NCBI RefSeq assembly: GCF_009711415.1
Contig: NZ_SMLZ01000115.1
Span: forward strand, 62,001 to 126,000
From: Roseibium denhamense
GTDB lineage: Bacteria; Pseudomonadota; Alphaproteobacteria; Rhizobiales; Stappiaceae
Length of the DNA: 64,000 bases
Direction: 5' to 3'
Shown here: positions 35,547 through 43,621 of the stretch, in pieces
How the letters are laid out: every line of letters begins with the position of its first letter
Numbering within the stretch: the stretch's first letter is position 1
Program-made: the position numbers and the translations under genes
The notes under the pieces: generated by a model
What the model was told of the DNA's origin: nothing
What the model saw: the letters and a program-made list of their open reading frames with translations, nothing else
Database searches by the model: none

Positions 35547-37334
35547 ATGGTATCCCGTTGGTTCCTTCTTCTCCTGCCGCCCGTGTTTTTGGTTGGCGCC
35601 GCTTTTGTTCTGGTACAGCTGTTCGAAGAGCTGGACCGGGACCGCGTCGACCGCAAGGCCGGTGAACGGCTGACCCTCTACCGGCAGACAATCCTCGGCG
35701 AGTACCAGAAGTTCCGCTACCTGCCTTACATGATTGCGCGAGATCCAAGGGCAACGGCCGCGCTGGGTCTGGGCCACCCTGTCGACAGTGCCAACCAGTT
35801 TCTGGAAGAAATGGCGGAGAACTCCGGGGCCGATCTTCTTTATGTGATGAACCGGGACGGAACGACGCTCGCGGCCTCCAACTGGCGCGAAGACTTGTCG
35901 CTCGTGGGCAATAACTACGGCTTCAGGCCCTATTTTACCGAGGCGATGGAAGGCCGGGAGGGGCAATTCTTCGCCATTGGCCTTACGACGGGCCGTCCGG
36001 GCCTGTTCCTGGCCAGACCCACGCCGGTCGACGGGGACCCGCTTGGTGTCGCGGTCGTGAAGGTGGACACAAGCCAGCTGGAACATGCCTGGGCGGATGG
36101 CGGCGAGCGCGTTTTCCTGAGCGATGCCAACGGTGTCATCTTCCTGTCGAGCCAGTCGGACTGGCGTTACCGGACCTTGTCCGCGCTGCCGCAAGATGTG
36201 CTGGCGCGCATCTTCGCCTCGCAAAAATATGCCAATGAGGATCTGCGTCCGGTCAGCGCCGATCCTGTTCCCGCCGATCACGTCCTGCGCATTGATGATG
36301 CGCTTTACCGCCACAATGTTGCACCTGTCGGGTTGCTCGGCTGGAACCTCCACTACCTTGTCCCGATTGAGGAGACCCGCGCCAGCGCGCTGCCGATCTG
36401 GACAACCGCTTTTGCGCTTTGCCTGTTTTACGCCGTTGTGGTTCTGTTTTTGCGCGGCCGGAGGCTGCGCAAGACCTCTGTGCGCCTGCGCCAGGAATCC
36501 GATGAACTGAAAGAGTTGAACACCCGCTTGATTGATGAAGTTCAGGAGCGGCGGCGGGTGGAACGCCAGCTTCTGGAAGCACAACGGGGCCTTGCCCGCT
36601 CAAACCGGCTGGCAGCGGTTGGTGAAATGTCGGCCGCCGTTGTGCATGAACTCAGCCAGCCCTTGGCCGCCTTGCGCATGTTCGTGGCCGGCACCCGCAA
36701 GTTTCTCGAAAAAGGCGACGTTGGAACGGCATCGGAAAACCTGGACGAGATCGATTCGCTGCAATTGCGTATGGCAAGCCTCACCCAGGAGCTGAAGCGC
36801 TTTTCACGGCCGGCCGAAAGCCAGATCAAGCAGGTGGATTTGCGGGACAGTATCCGGGCAGCTGAGAAGATTACCCGGCCAAGGTTCCAGGAAACCGGCA
36901 CCCGTCTCCACCTGTCCTTGCCGGACGAGCCGATCCTTCTGGAGACCGCTCCGTTGCGCATTGAGCAGGTGCTGGTCAATTTGCTGCGCAACGGGGCCGA
37001 AGCAGCTGCCGGTGAGGCGGATGGCGAGGTCCGGCTGGAAACACGGACAGGGGACGAAAGCGCAATCGTGATCGTTGGCGACAACGGTCCGGGCATTCCC
37101 GACGGCCTGAAGGAGCGGATTTTCGATCCGTTCTTTTCCACCAAGGCTAATGCCGGGGGGATGGGGCTTGGCCTTGCCATTTCCATGCGCCTTGCAGAAG
37201 ACCTGGGCGGCAGTCTTTCAGCAGAGCCCAACACCCCAAAGGGCGCTCGTTTCGTTCTGCGCCTGCCCGCTCCCGTCCCCGAGCCTCAGGCAGACCCTGC
37301 GCCCGTGATTGCAGAAACAGAAGCCGCAGAATGA
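35547..37334 (+). CDS. dctB: Sensor histidine kinase DctB (C4-dicarboxylate-type)
   Basis: A 595-residue membrane kinase: first helix (about residues 5-25), periplasmic double-Cache-like sensor (about 30-275; RDGTTLAASNW and GFRPYFTEAMEGREGQFFAIG are typical of DctB), second helix (about 285-305), a cytoplasmic coiled coil, HisKA with H367 in VHELSQPLAALRMF, and a HATPase domain (DNGPGIPDGLKERIFDPFFSTK, GMGLGLAIS). The ATG at 35547 follows a weak site; upstream frame is open but non-coding in look. The gene ends in ATGA, overlapping the dctD start by 4 bases. It should sense an extracellular organic acid and phosphorylate DctD. Confidence 0.92.
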   Translation: MVSRWFLLLLPPVFLVGAAFVLVQLFEELDRDRVDRKAGERLTLYRQTILGEYQKFRYLPYMIARDPRATAALGLGHPVDSANQFLEEMAENSGADLLYVMNRDGTTLAASNWREDLSLVGNNYGFRPYFTEAMEGREGQFFAIGLTTGRPGLFLARPTPVDGDPLGVAVVKVDTSQLEHAWADGGERVFLSDANGVIFLSSQSDWRYRTLSALPQDVLARIFASQKYANEDLRPVSADPVPADHVLRIDDALYRHNVAPVGLLGWNLHYLVPIEETRASALPIWTTAFALCLFYAVVVLFLRGRRLRKTSVRLRQESDELKELNTRLIDEVQERRRVERQLLEAQRGLARSNRLAAVGEMSAAVVHELSQPLAALRMFVAGTRKFLEKGDVGTASENLDEIDSLQLRMASLTQELKRFSRPAESQIKQVDLRDSIRAAEKITRPRFQETGTRLHLSLPDEPILLETAPLRIEQVLVNLLRNGAEAAAGEADGEVRLETRTGDESAIVIVGDNGPGIPDGLKERIFDPFFSTKANAGGMGLGLAISMRLAEDLGGSLSAEPNTPKGARFVLRLPAPVPEPQADPAPVIAETEAAE

Positions 37335-38695
37335 CAGAACCCGTCTCCGTTTCCTCCGTCGTAATCGTCGATGACGACCCTTCCATGCGCGCGGCCCTGC
37401 GCCAGTGGATCCGGCTGGCCGGTTTTGAGACCATAGAAGTGGGCGCGGCGACACCTGCATTGGCGCATCTGTCGCCCGAATTCCGCGGATGTGTCGTCTC
37501 GGATGTGAAACTGGGCGCCGATGACGGTCTCGATCTCATGCGGCGCATTGCGGAGATCGACGCCGATCTACCTGTGGTGCTGATAACCGGTCATGGCGAT
37601 GTGCCGATGGCGGTCGAAGCCATGCGCACCGGGGCCTATGATTTTGTCGAAAAACCTTTCGATCCGGACCACATTGCCGAGGTGGTCAAGAGAGCCTGCG
37701 ACCGGCGCGCGCTGGTTCTGGAAAACCGCAGCCTGAAAACGCGCATTTCCGACACGATGAACCTGGAAAGCCGACTGATCGGCACCAGTCCGGCGATGCA
37801 ACTGTTGCGGCAGCAGATCCTCCATTTTGCCGGAACCGATGTGGCGGTCTTGATCACCGGGGAAACCGGCACCGGCAAGGAAGTGATTGCGCAGGCGCTT
37901 CACGATTATAGTCCGCGGAAAAACAGCCCGTTCATGGCGATCAATGCGGCCGCACTTCCCGAAGCGATGGTTGAGGCGGAATTGTTCGGTCATGAGGCCG
38001 GGGCCTTCACTGGCGCGGACCGGCAGCGCATCGGGCGGATCGAGGCGGCTTCTGGCGGGGTTCTCTTCCTGGATGAAATCGTCTCCATGCCGCTTGCCCT
38101 TCAGCCGAAACTGCTGCGGGTTCTGCAGGAGCGCCAGGTGGACCGCCTGGGCGGCACCAAGCCTGTGCCGGTTGATATCCGCTTGATCAGCGCTGCGAAT
38201 GCCGAGCCACGGGCAGCGGTCGCAGATGGGCGTTTGCGGGAAGACTTGCTGTTCCGTCTGAACACTATTGAAATCGCCGTTCCTCCGCTTCGCGAGCGTG
38301 GCCGGGACAGCCTCCTGTTGTTCGACACCTTCTTGAACCGGTTTGCCGCTCAGTACGGCATGGCGGTTCCAGCCTGCTCTGCGCGGGACGAGGCGTTTCT
38401 GCAGACCTACCACTGGCCGGGAAACGTTCGTGAGCTGCGCAATGCGGCCGAACGTTTTGTCCTGACCGCAGGTGTCAGCCCGAAGCCGCTTGAGGCGCTG
38501 GTGACAGGCGAAAGCACGGGGCCGGTCGCAGGCGGCGGCAGCTTGAAAGATCTCATGGATGCCTATGAGCGGTCCCTGATTGAAAGCGCCCTGCGCCGCC
38601 ACAACGGCCGCATCACCGATGTGATGGAAGACCTCAATCTGCCGCGCCGGACCTTGAACGAGAAGATGGCGCGTCTTGGCTTGAGCCGCGACTAG
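37331..38695 (+). CDS. dctD: Sigma-54-dependent response regulator DctD
   Basis: A 454-residue NtrC-class activator. Receiver domain with phosphoacceptor D58 (VVSDVKLGADDG) and K in EKPFDPDH; AAA+ domain with Walker A GETGTGKE, the sigma-54 contact loop GAFTGA, and Walker B GGVLFLDEI; C-terminal Fis-type HTH (RHNGRITDVMEDLNLPRRTLNEKM). It needs the GAFTGA loop to open sigma-54 promoters, and such a promoter is seen just downstream at 38962 before dctP. It overlaps dctB by 4 bases. Confidence 0.95.
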   Translation: MTEPVSVSSVVIVDDDPSMRAALRQWIRLAGFETIEVGAATPALAHLSPEFRGCVVSDVKLGADDGLDLMRRIAEIDADLPVVLITGHGDVPMAVEAMRTGAYDFVEKPFDPDHIAEVVKRACDRRALVLENRSLKTRISDTMNLESRLIGTSPAMQLLRQQILHFAGTDVAVLITGETGTGKEVIAQALHDYSPRKNSPFMAINAAALPEAMVEAELFGHEAGAFTGADRQRIGRIEAASGGVLFLDEIVSMPLALQPKLLRVLQERQVDRLGGTKPVPVDIRLISAANAEPRAAVADGRLREDLLFRLNTIEIAVPPLRERGRDSLLLFDTFLNRFAAQYGMAVPACSARDEAFLQTYHWPGNVRELRNAAERFVLTAGVSPKPLEALVTGESTGPVAGGGSLKDLMDAYERSLIESALRRHNGRITDVMEDLNLPRRTLNEKMARLGLSRD

Positions 38696-38703
38696 ATCAG
38701 CGA

Positions 38704-38854
38704 GATCAGCGGGCGGTCAATCGGATTCGATTGCCGGCCCAAAGCTGATCGATTGTGAAGGATCGAGCATCTTGGGCCGTTTCTGACAAAACGCCCGTTG
38801 CTCGAGATCAGCGGGCGGTCAATCGGGTCCGGCTCATCGGCGGAATACCGCCGA
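38704..38854. repeat. Dispersed compound hairpin repeat, copy B (longest)
   Basis: Hairpin 2a: GATCAGC plus GGGCGGTCAATCG (38711-38723) with CGATTGCCGGCCC (38728-38740) and AAAGCTGATC. Hairpin 1: TCGAGC (38763-38768) with GCTCGA (38800-38805). Hairpin 2b begins again with GATCAGCGGGCGGTCAATCG (38806-38825) but is diverged, ending in TCGGCGG/CCGCCGA (38837-38854). The word GAGATCAGCGGGCGGTCAAT occurs twice. It sits between dctD and the dctP promoter. Confidence 0.7.
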
Positions 38855-38961
38855 CCTCTCAAGCCCATCGGCAAGAATCCGCCTAGATGCGGTGCAGCAT
38901 GTCCGGTCCACTTGCGTGTTCAGCCGCACAAACCTTGAGAAAAGGGATTGCCAAGCCGCTC

Positions 38962-38977
38962 TGGCACGGGTCATGCT
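38962..38977 (+). promoter_or_regulatory. Sigma-54 (-24/-12) promoter of dctPQM
   Basis: TGGCACGGGTCATGCT fits the -24/-12 consensus TGGCAC-N5-TTGCW with one mismatch (ATGC for TTGC); the GG and GC elements are correctly spaced. It lies about 90 bases before the dctP ATG, directly downstream of the gene for a GAFTGA-bearing activator, which supports it. Confidence 0.8.
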
Positions 38978-39066
38978 TAAAGAAAAGAACTTGGGGCAGG
39001 CTGGAGCGCGGCACGCGTTCAGGGCCGGGTTACCAGGCCAACGAGCTTTATATCTGGGAGGATTGC

Positions 39067-40083
39067 ATGCTCACGAAACTCAAATTCGCCACAGCTGTGT
39101 CTGCGGGCACGCTCGGACTGATCTTCGCCACCGAAACCTTCGCTGCTGATGTGACATGGAACGTGTCCTTGTGGGGCAAGCGCCGCGCTTTCACCGAGCA
39201 CGTTGAAAAGCTGGCTGAGGAAGTCAAGGCACGCACCAACGGGGCTTTCGAAATCAAGCTTCACTACGGCGGTGCATTGTCCAAGTCCCGCGAGAACCTT
39301 GATGGCATTTCCTTCGGAGCCTTCGAGATGGCGCAGTTCTGTGCCTCCTACCACGCCGACAAGAACCCGACCCTGACGGTTCTGGAACTTCCGTTTCTCG
39401 GCGTGTCGGACCTTGAAACCGAAGTTAAGGTCTCAAAAGCGCTTTACGAACATCCGGCCGTTCAGCAGGACCTTGGCCGCTGGAACGCCAAGCTGCTGAT
39501 GCCGTCCCCGATGCCGCAATATAACTTCGCCGGAAAAGGCGACGTACCGGCCTCCATCTCCGACTTTGAAGGCATGCGTGTGCGCGCTCTTGGCGGCCTC
39601 GGCAAACTGATGGAAGCAGCTGGCGCTGTGCCGACGTCTGTGACCGCATCTGAAACCTACCAGGCAATCGACTCCGGAACCGTTCAGGCGGCAGGCTTTG
39701 CACCGCATGCGCACCTGTCCTTCAAGGTTGTTGAAGTTGCCGATTGGTGGACGAAGAACCTGAACCCGGGCACCGTGCATTGCCCGGTCGTTGTGAACGT
39801 CGATGCGTACAATGCTTTGTCCGATGAGTTCAAGGCAGCGCTGGATGAGTCTGTCGACCCGGCCATCGCGCACTACCTCGACACCTATGCAGCGGTCTAT
39901 GACAAGTGGTGGCCGGAGCTGGAAAACCGCGGCATCACCCAGATCGAGTTCTCCGATGATGAACTGGCTTCTTTCTCTGAGAAGGCCGGCCCGATCCATG
40001 CTGCCTGGGTTGAAGAACAGTCCGCAAACGGACTGCCTGCCCAGGAAATCCTCGACATGGTCAAGAAAACCATCGCCGAATAA
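39067..40083 (+). CDS. dctP: TRAP transporter periplasmic binding protein DctP
   Basis: A 338-residue secreted binding protein of the DctP family; signal peptide MLTKLKFATAVSAGTLGLIF plus ATETFA. TRAP marks include the central stretch with SDFEGMRVRALGGLGKLMEAAGAVPTSV and the late NVDAYNALSDEFKAAL. The ATG at 39067 has GGGAGGATT upstream. The ligand is not certain; a carboxylate is expected. It is the first gene of dctPQM under the sigma-54 promoter, and a strong hairpin after it may raise its level over the permeases. Confidence 0.92.
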   Translation: MLTKLKFATAVSAGTLGLIFATETFAADVTWNVSLWGKRRAFTEHVEKLAEEVKARTNGAFEIKLHYGGALSKSRENLDGISFGAFEMAQFCASYHADKNPTLTVLELPFLGVSDLETEVKVSKALYEHPAVQQDLGRWNAKLLMPSPMPQYNFAGKGDVPASISDFEGMRVRALGGLGKLMEAAGAVPTSVTASETYQAIDSGTVQAAGFAPHAHLSFKVVEVADWWTKNLNPGTVHCPVVVNVDAYNALSDEFKAALDESVDPAIAHYLDTYAAVYDKWWPELENRGITQIEFSDDELASFSEKAGPIHAAWVEEQSANGLPAQEILDMVKKTIAE

Positions 40084-40106
40084 ACCCTCTATGGGGTGAA
40101 GTGACC

Positions 40107-40133
40107 CTCTCCGGCGCCTCCTGCGCCGGAGAG
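40107..40133. other. Intercistronic hairpin between dctP and dctQ
   Basis: CTCTCCGGCGC (40107-40117) and GCGCCGGAGAG (40123-40133) form a perfect 11-bp stem with loop CTCCT. There is only a weak T-run after it (CTTTATT). It probably acts as a partial terminator or 3' stability element, giving more binding protein than permease. Confidence 0.75.
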
Positions 40134-40155
40134 CCTTTATTCGGGGCAATAGAAA

Positions 40156-40800
40156 ATGACAAATCCTGATCCCGGTGGACGTTCCGATCCGGAGCGCCCG
40201 GCTACCTATATTCGTTTTGACGGCATGCTCGGATATGTCGAAAACGGGTTCAATCTCATCGCAGCCTTCTCGATCCTTTCCCTGATGCTTTTGGCTGTGG
40301 CTCAGGTTCTTGGCCGCCTTGTTCTGAATGCGCCAATCCCTGGCTTTATCGACATCACCGAGCAGGCCATGGCGATTTTCGCATTTATGGGTGTGGCTTA
40401 TTGCCAGCGCGTTGGCGGCCATATCCGCATGGAAATCGTGCTGGGCAAACTTCACGGGCGTACGCTTTATATCTGCGAAATGCTCGGGGTCATCCTGATC
40501 GCCTTTACGGTTGCTTTGTTGATCTGGGGCTCCTGGTTCCACTTCGACCGGTCCTGGAATTTCGGCGACAGCACCATGGATATCCGCCTTCCAACCTGGC
40601 CATCCAAGCTGGTGATCCCTGTGGCGCTGAGTGTTCTGTTCCTGAGACTGCTGCTGCAGATCTACGGCTATGCGCGTCTGGTGGCCAACCCGGACCGCGA
40701 CCCGGTCGGTGTCCCTGTTATTCACGATGTGGAAGAAGTGGCCAAACACGAAATCGAGGAAGCGTTGGGCGATGACGCCGGCAAGGGAGGCGCCAAATGA
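40156..40800 (+). CDS. dctQ: TRAP transporter small permease DctQ
   Basis: A 214-residue four-helix inner-membrane protein of the DctQ family, with NGFNLIAAFSILSLMLLAVAQVLGRLVLNAPIPGFIDITEQAMAIFAFMGVAYCQRVGGHI typical of helices 1-2. The extended soluble tail after the fourth helix (about 170-214) is longer than usual, with an acidic HDVEEVAKHEIEEALGDDA. The stop overlaps the dctM start by 4 bases (ATGA). Confidence 0.9.
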   Translation: MTNPDPGGRSDPERPATYIRFDGMLGYVENGFNLIAAFSILSLMLLAVAQVLGRLVLNAPIPGFIDITEQAMAIFAFMGVAYCQRVGGHIRMEIVLGKLHGRTLYICEMLGVILIAFTVALLIWGSWFHFDRSWNFGDSTMDIRLPTWPSKLVIPVALSVLFLRLLLQIYGYARLVANPDRDPVGVPVIHDVEEVAKHEIEEALGDDAGKGGAK

Positions 40801-42167
40801 CGCCGTTTGACGTTGGCATGATGATGACCGGTGTTCTGCTGGTCCTTGTCATTCTGGGTGTGCGGGTTGCTTTTGCCGCTGCCTTTACGGGACTTGTCGG
40901 TCTCATCATCCACTTCTCGATGATGCAGGGCTTTGAGCGCGGTTTCATGACTGCCATCAAGATGGCGGGCACGATCCCCCATTCCAAGTCCGTGACCTAT
41001 GCCCTGTCGGTTCTGCCGACATTTATTCTGATCGGCTTTCTGGCCTTTTACGCGGGGTTCACAAAGCAGCTGTTTGAGGCTGCCAAGCGCTGGCTCGGCT
41101 GGTTGCCAGGCGGTATGGCGGTCGGCACCGTGTTCTCCACCGCCGGCTTTGCGGCCGTTTCGGGCGCCTCCGTGGCCACCGCAGCCGTTTTCGCCCGCGT
41201 TGCCATTCCGGAAATGCTGGCAAATGGCTATTCCAAGCGCCTGTCCGCGGCCGTTGTCGCAGCCGGGGGCACGCTCGCCTCGCTGATCCCGCCCTCCGCC
41301 ATTCTCGTGATCTATGCGATCCTGGTGGAACAGTCGGTCGGCAAGCTATTGATTGCCGGCTTCCTGCCGGGGGTCTTCTCTGCGCTTGTCTATGTGGCGA
41401 TTATCGTCGGGGTATCGGCCTGGCGGGGCGATGCACCTGCCATCAAGGGCTTCACCTGGAAACAGCGGTTTGAGAGCATTCCCGGAACCTTGCCGATCAT
41501 CGCCGTCATTGCGATTATCTTCTGCTCGTTCTTCTTCGGCCTTGCAACGCCGACAGAGGCGGGCTCGCTGGGGGCCTTTGTGGTCCTGATGGTGGCCTTT
41601 GCGAAAGGCATGAAGACCAAGCAACTGTTCCAGGCGCTTCATGAGACCGCCAAGCTGACCGTGATGATTTTCACGCTCATCTGGGGTGTTCTGGTCTATG
41701 TGCGGTTTCTGGGCTTTGCCGGACTGCCCGACGCCTTCCGGGACTTCATCGTCGCCCTGGAATTCTCGCCCTGGCTGATCATGATTTGCATCCTGCTCGC
41801 CTATGCGGTGCTGGGCATGTTCATGGATGCGATTGGAATGCTGATCCTGACGCTTCCGGTGGTCTACCCGGCCGTCATGGCGTTGAACGGCGGGGAGGGC
41901 GTTTCAGCCGCCGACAGTACGTTTGGCATGTCCGGTGAGGCCTGTGCGATCTGGTTTGGGATCCTGGTGGTGAAAATGGCGGAGCTCTGTTTGATCACCC
42001 CGCCGATTGGGCTGAACTGTTTCGTGGTGTCCGGTGTCCGGCCCGACATTCCGGTTCAGGAGGTCTTCCGTGGCTGCGTGCCGTTCTTTGCTGCGGACGT
42101 TCTGACCATTGCCGGCCTGCTTGCCTTCCCGTCGATCATCACGTTCCTGCCCGCCTTGATGGGATAG
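40797..42167 (+). CDS. dctM: TRAP transporter large permease DctM
   Basis: A 456-residue membrane protein of about 12 helices of the DctM family; the substrate-translocating subunit of the Na+-driven importer. Typical motifs are STAGFAAVSGASVATAAVFARVAIPEML, GGTLASLIPPSAILVIYAILVEQSVGKLLIAGFLPG and LITPPIGLNCFVV. It overlaps dctQ by 4 bases and ends the operon with an intrinsic terminator at 42177-42216. Confidence 0.93.
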   Translation: MTPFDVGMMMTGVLLVLVILGVRVAFAAAFTGLVGLIIHFSMMQGFERGFMTAIKMAGTIPHSKSVTYALSVLPTFILIGFLAFYAGFTKQLFEAAKRWLGWLPGGMAVGTVFSTAGFAAVSGASVATAAVFARVAIPEMLANGYSKRLSAAVVAAGGTLASLIPPSAILVIYAILVEQSVGKLLIAGFLPGVFSALVYVAIIVGVSAWRGDAPAIKGFTWKQRFESIPGTLPIIAVIAIIFCSFFFGLATPTEAGSLGAFVVLMVAFAKGMKTKQLFQALHETAKLTVMIFTLIWGVLVYVRFLGFAGLPDAFRDFIVALEFSPWLIMICILLAYAVLGMFMDAIGMLILTLPVVYPAVMALNGGEGVSAADSTFGMSGEACAIWFGILVVKMAELCLITPPIGLNCFVVSGVRPDIPVQEVFRGCVPFFAADVLTIAGLLAFPSIITFLPALMG

Positions 42168-42176
42168 TATGAAGTT

Positions 42177-42216
42177 GTTATGGGCGCCGCCTGGCGCCCA
42201 TAACTGTTATTTTTTT
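42177..42216 (+). terminator. Intrinsic terminator after dctM
   Basis: GTTATGGGCGCC (42177-42188) and GGCGCCCATAAC (42193-42204) form a perfect 12-bp stem with loop GCCT, followed by a T-rich tail to 42216. The tail overlaps the 3' end (stop codon at 42207-42209) of the minus-strand micro-gene, so the two transcription units are packed tail to tail. Confidence 0.93.
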
Positions 42217-42347
42217 GATTTTCGATCTGGCGCTTGCGTTAAAGCAGAAGCCGCGACACTACGCTGTGCTTTGGTCGATTTTGGGTCTCGCAAAATCTTT
42301 GCAGCTTTTGAAGCGATAGCTTTTGAGGTTTTTTCGTTCTTAGCCAT
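42207..42347 (-). CDS. 46-residue basic microprotein, second gene of a micro-operon
   Basis: A short frame: ATG at 42347, stop TAA at 42209-42207, giving MAKNEKTSKAIASKAAKILR followed by DPKSTKAQRSVAASALTQAP and DRKSKK. It is rich in Lys, Ala and Ser with the block KILRDPKSTKAQRSVAASALTQ. From memory, similar tiny proteins (KTS...VLRDP...AASALTQ) occur in many proteobacteria as hypothetical proteins, often beside a small HTH gene. Here the ATG lies 3 bases after the stop of the 63-residue HTH gene, so the two are almost certainly cotranscribed. Function unknown; a nucleic-acid-associated role is possible given the charge. Confidence 0.75.
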   Translation of the reverse strand: MAKNEKTSKAIASKAAKILRDPKSTKAQRSVAASALTQAPDRKSKK

Positions 42348-42350
42348 GGC

Positions 42351-42542
42351 TCAAATACGCTCGCTGGGTAGCACTTCAGCATAGCGAAGCCCATTTATGA
42401 CCTCGGATACTCTGCCTTGATTTAAACCGCCTAGCTTGGCGGCTATCTGAGCCTGATTGAGTTCGGTGTGTTTCCACAACGCTTTTATTTCTGCAGCAAG
42501 TTCTGCTGTCAGCCTGGGGGATTTAAGCTTTTTTGGCGCCAT
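42351..42542 (-). CDS. Small HTH DNA-binding protein, first gene of a micro-operon
   Basis: A 63-residue protein with one helix-turn-helix: LTAELAAEIKALWKHTELNQAQIAAKLGGLNQGRVSEVINGLRYAEV. The recognition helix NQGRVSEVINGLR resembles the HTH of small regulators common in Hyphomicrobiales. The ATG at 42542 has AAAGGACA upstream. It is followed after 3 bases by the 46-codon gene, and the pair sits in an A+T-rich islet between dctM and the DUF805 gene. It could be an autoregulator of the pair; the target is unknown. Confidence 0.8.
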   Translation of the reverse strand: MAPKKLKSPRLTAELAAEIKALWKHTELNQAQIAAKLGGLNQGRVSEVINGLRYAEVLPSERI

Positions 42543-42933
42543 CTTGTGTCCTTTCGGAATGGCGTTGAAAACTCCCCTGACCGTAGATACTATTCACGCG
42601 CGACTGTGTTGTCCTACGGCAGTGCTAACTTTCACGGTCAACACTAAAAGGGGTGTCCGGTTCATCCGGCACCCCTAAATTATTTATGATACATTAAAGA
42701 CTGTCAAAAAACCTCATGCTCTTACAGCACGATCATTCGGTTTTTCAAATAGAATTATTCATTTTTTCAAGCCGTTATCCAAGTAAATTTTTCGTGATGT
42801 GGTGATGTGAAACTAACTAGGTAATTGAAATATATGAGAAAAAATCAAAAACTGAGCTGGCTGTTTATGGCAAGCGGATACAATTTATCGTTTTCAGAAG
42901 CGTCTAAATCAGTTGACCTGGCTGTTTCAGGTC
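42543..42933. other. A+T-rich gene-free interval between micro-operon and DUF805 gene
   Basis: 391 bases, clearly richer in A+T than the surrounding genes from about 42,660 to 42,860. It has a hairpin AGGGGTG (42650-42656)/CACCCCT (42671-42677), which on the minus strand is followed by TTTT and may end the DUF805 transcript, and an inverted CCGTAG/CTACGG pair near 42,583 and 42,614. The motif CAGCCAGSTCA occurs twice on the minus strand near 42,850 and 42,920. No convincing gene was seen. Confidence 0.5.
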
Positions 42934-43479
42934 CTACGGCGGGCCGAACCGGTTGGCGCCGGGTGTGCCTTTGAAGAAGCCGTTGACGACAAACAGGTAA
43001 GCTCCGTAGAGAGCTCCGAAAAACGGGATCAGATAAAGCAGCAACCACCATGCGGACACATCGCGGTCGTGGCACCGGCGTGCTTCCAAGGACCATGCGC
43101 AAACAGTCAAGATGCCAACCAGCGCCAGCATGGTCAGGCCTGCCGTTGATCCCACCATATAGGCGAAAACCTCGTCCTCAGACAGGGCCTGGATGTCCGT
43201 CATATTGTTGAAGGCATAGCCAAAGATGACCGCCATCATCAGGACAAAGCGGACGGTGCCGATCATCCAGTAGGGACCACGGCTGATGCGGCCGTTGAAG
43301 CTGAAGAAAAGACCGAGCCCGAAAGCTGCTGCCTTGCCGCCGGAGAAGTTTTCGTCCTCCAGCACCAGAGCATTTTGCGCCCGCGCGGGAGCGAAATCGG
43401 GTTCAGGCGTTCTAGAGGCAAAGGCAGTGGGCACCGGGGTCACCCCACGTTTGCCGAAAGTCTTGCGGGAAACCGTCAT
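42934..43479 (-). CDS. DUF805 family membrane protein
   Basis: A 181-residue protein: a hydrophilic N-terminal part (1-65), then the DUF805 core with FSFNGRISRGPYWMIGTVRFVLMMAV, further helices, ARRCHDRDVSAWWLLLYLIPFFGALYGAYLFVVNGFFKGTPGANRFG. The conserved R-RCHD(R)-S-WW motif and the closing G-NRFG are characteristic. I start it at ATG 43479 (MTVSRKTF), preceded by AAGGTG; the open frame continues to 43587. Function of the family is unknown. It is next to xseA on the same strand, with 142 bases between. Confidence 0.85.
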   Translation of the reverse strand: MTVSRKTFGKRGVTPVPTAFASRTPEPDFAPARAQNALVLEDENFSGGKAAAFGLGLFFSFNGRISRGPYWMIGTVRFVLMMAVIFGYAFNNMTDIQALSEDEVFAYMVGSTAGLTMLALVGILTVCAWSLEARRCHDRDVSAWWLLLYLIPFFGALYGAYLFVVNGFFKGTPGANRFGPP

Positions 43480-43621
43480 AACCGCGCACCTTGTCCAAAC
43501 CGTTTGGACATCAGTGAAACGCAAGTCCCTTAAAGGACCGTTGTCCCGTCCGCATAAATCCGGGGCGATCTTGGTTGCAATCCGCAAAATTGCTCTGGGT
43601 GTTTGCTAAGCTGCAAACGGT

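Larger units (their letters stand above)
38696..39066. other. Gene-free region between dctD and dctP
   Basis: 371 bases without a gene. In order: a compound hairpin repeat (38704-38854), a short stretch that may hold DctD sites, for example the imperfect inverted repeat TTGCG...CGCACAA at about 38,912-38,931, the sigma-54 promoter (38962-38977), and the dctP ribosome site GGGAGG at about 39,056-39,061. Confidence 0.6.

Noticed and set aside
39433-40749. 438-residue minus-strand frame
   Set aside because: Antisense across dctP, the intergenic hairpin and dctQ, all with clear family motifs.
42169-42384. 71-residue plus-strand frame after dctM
   Set aside because: It starts 2 bases after the dctM stop, runs through the terminator hairpin and lies antisense to the 46-codon gene; no recognisable content.
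42457-42678. 73-residue plus-strand frame over the micro-operon
   Set aside because: It runs antisense through the HTH gene, has no ribosome site, and its end lies in a hairpin; the HTH reading on the minus strand has both motif and ribosome site.
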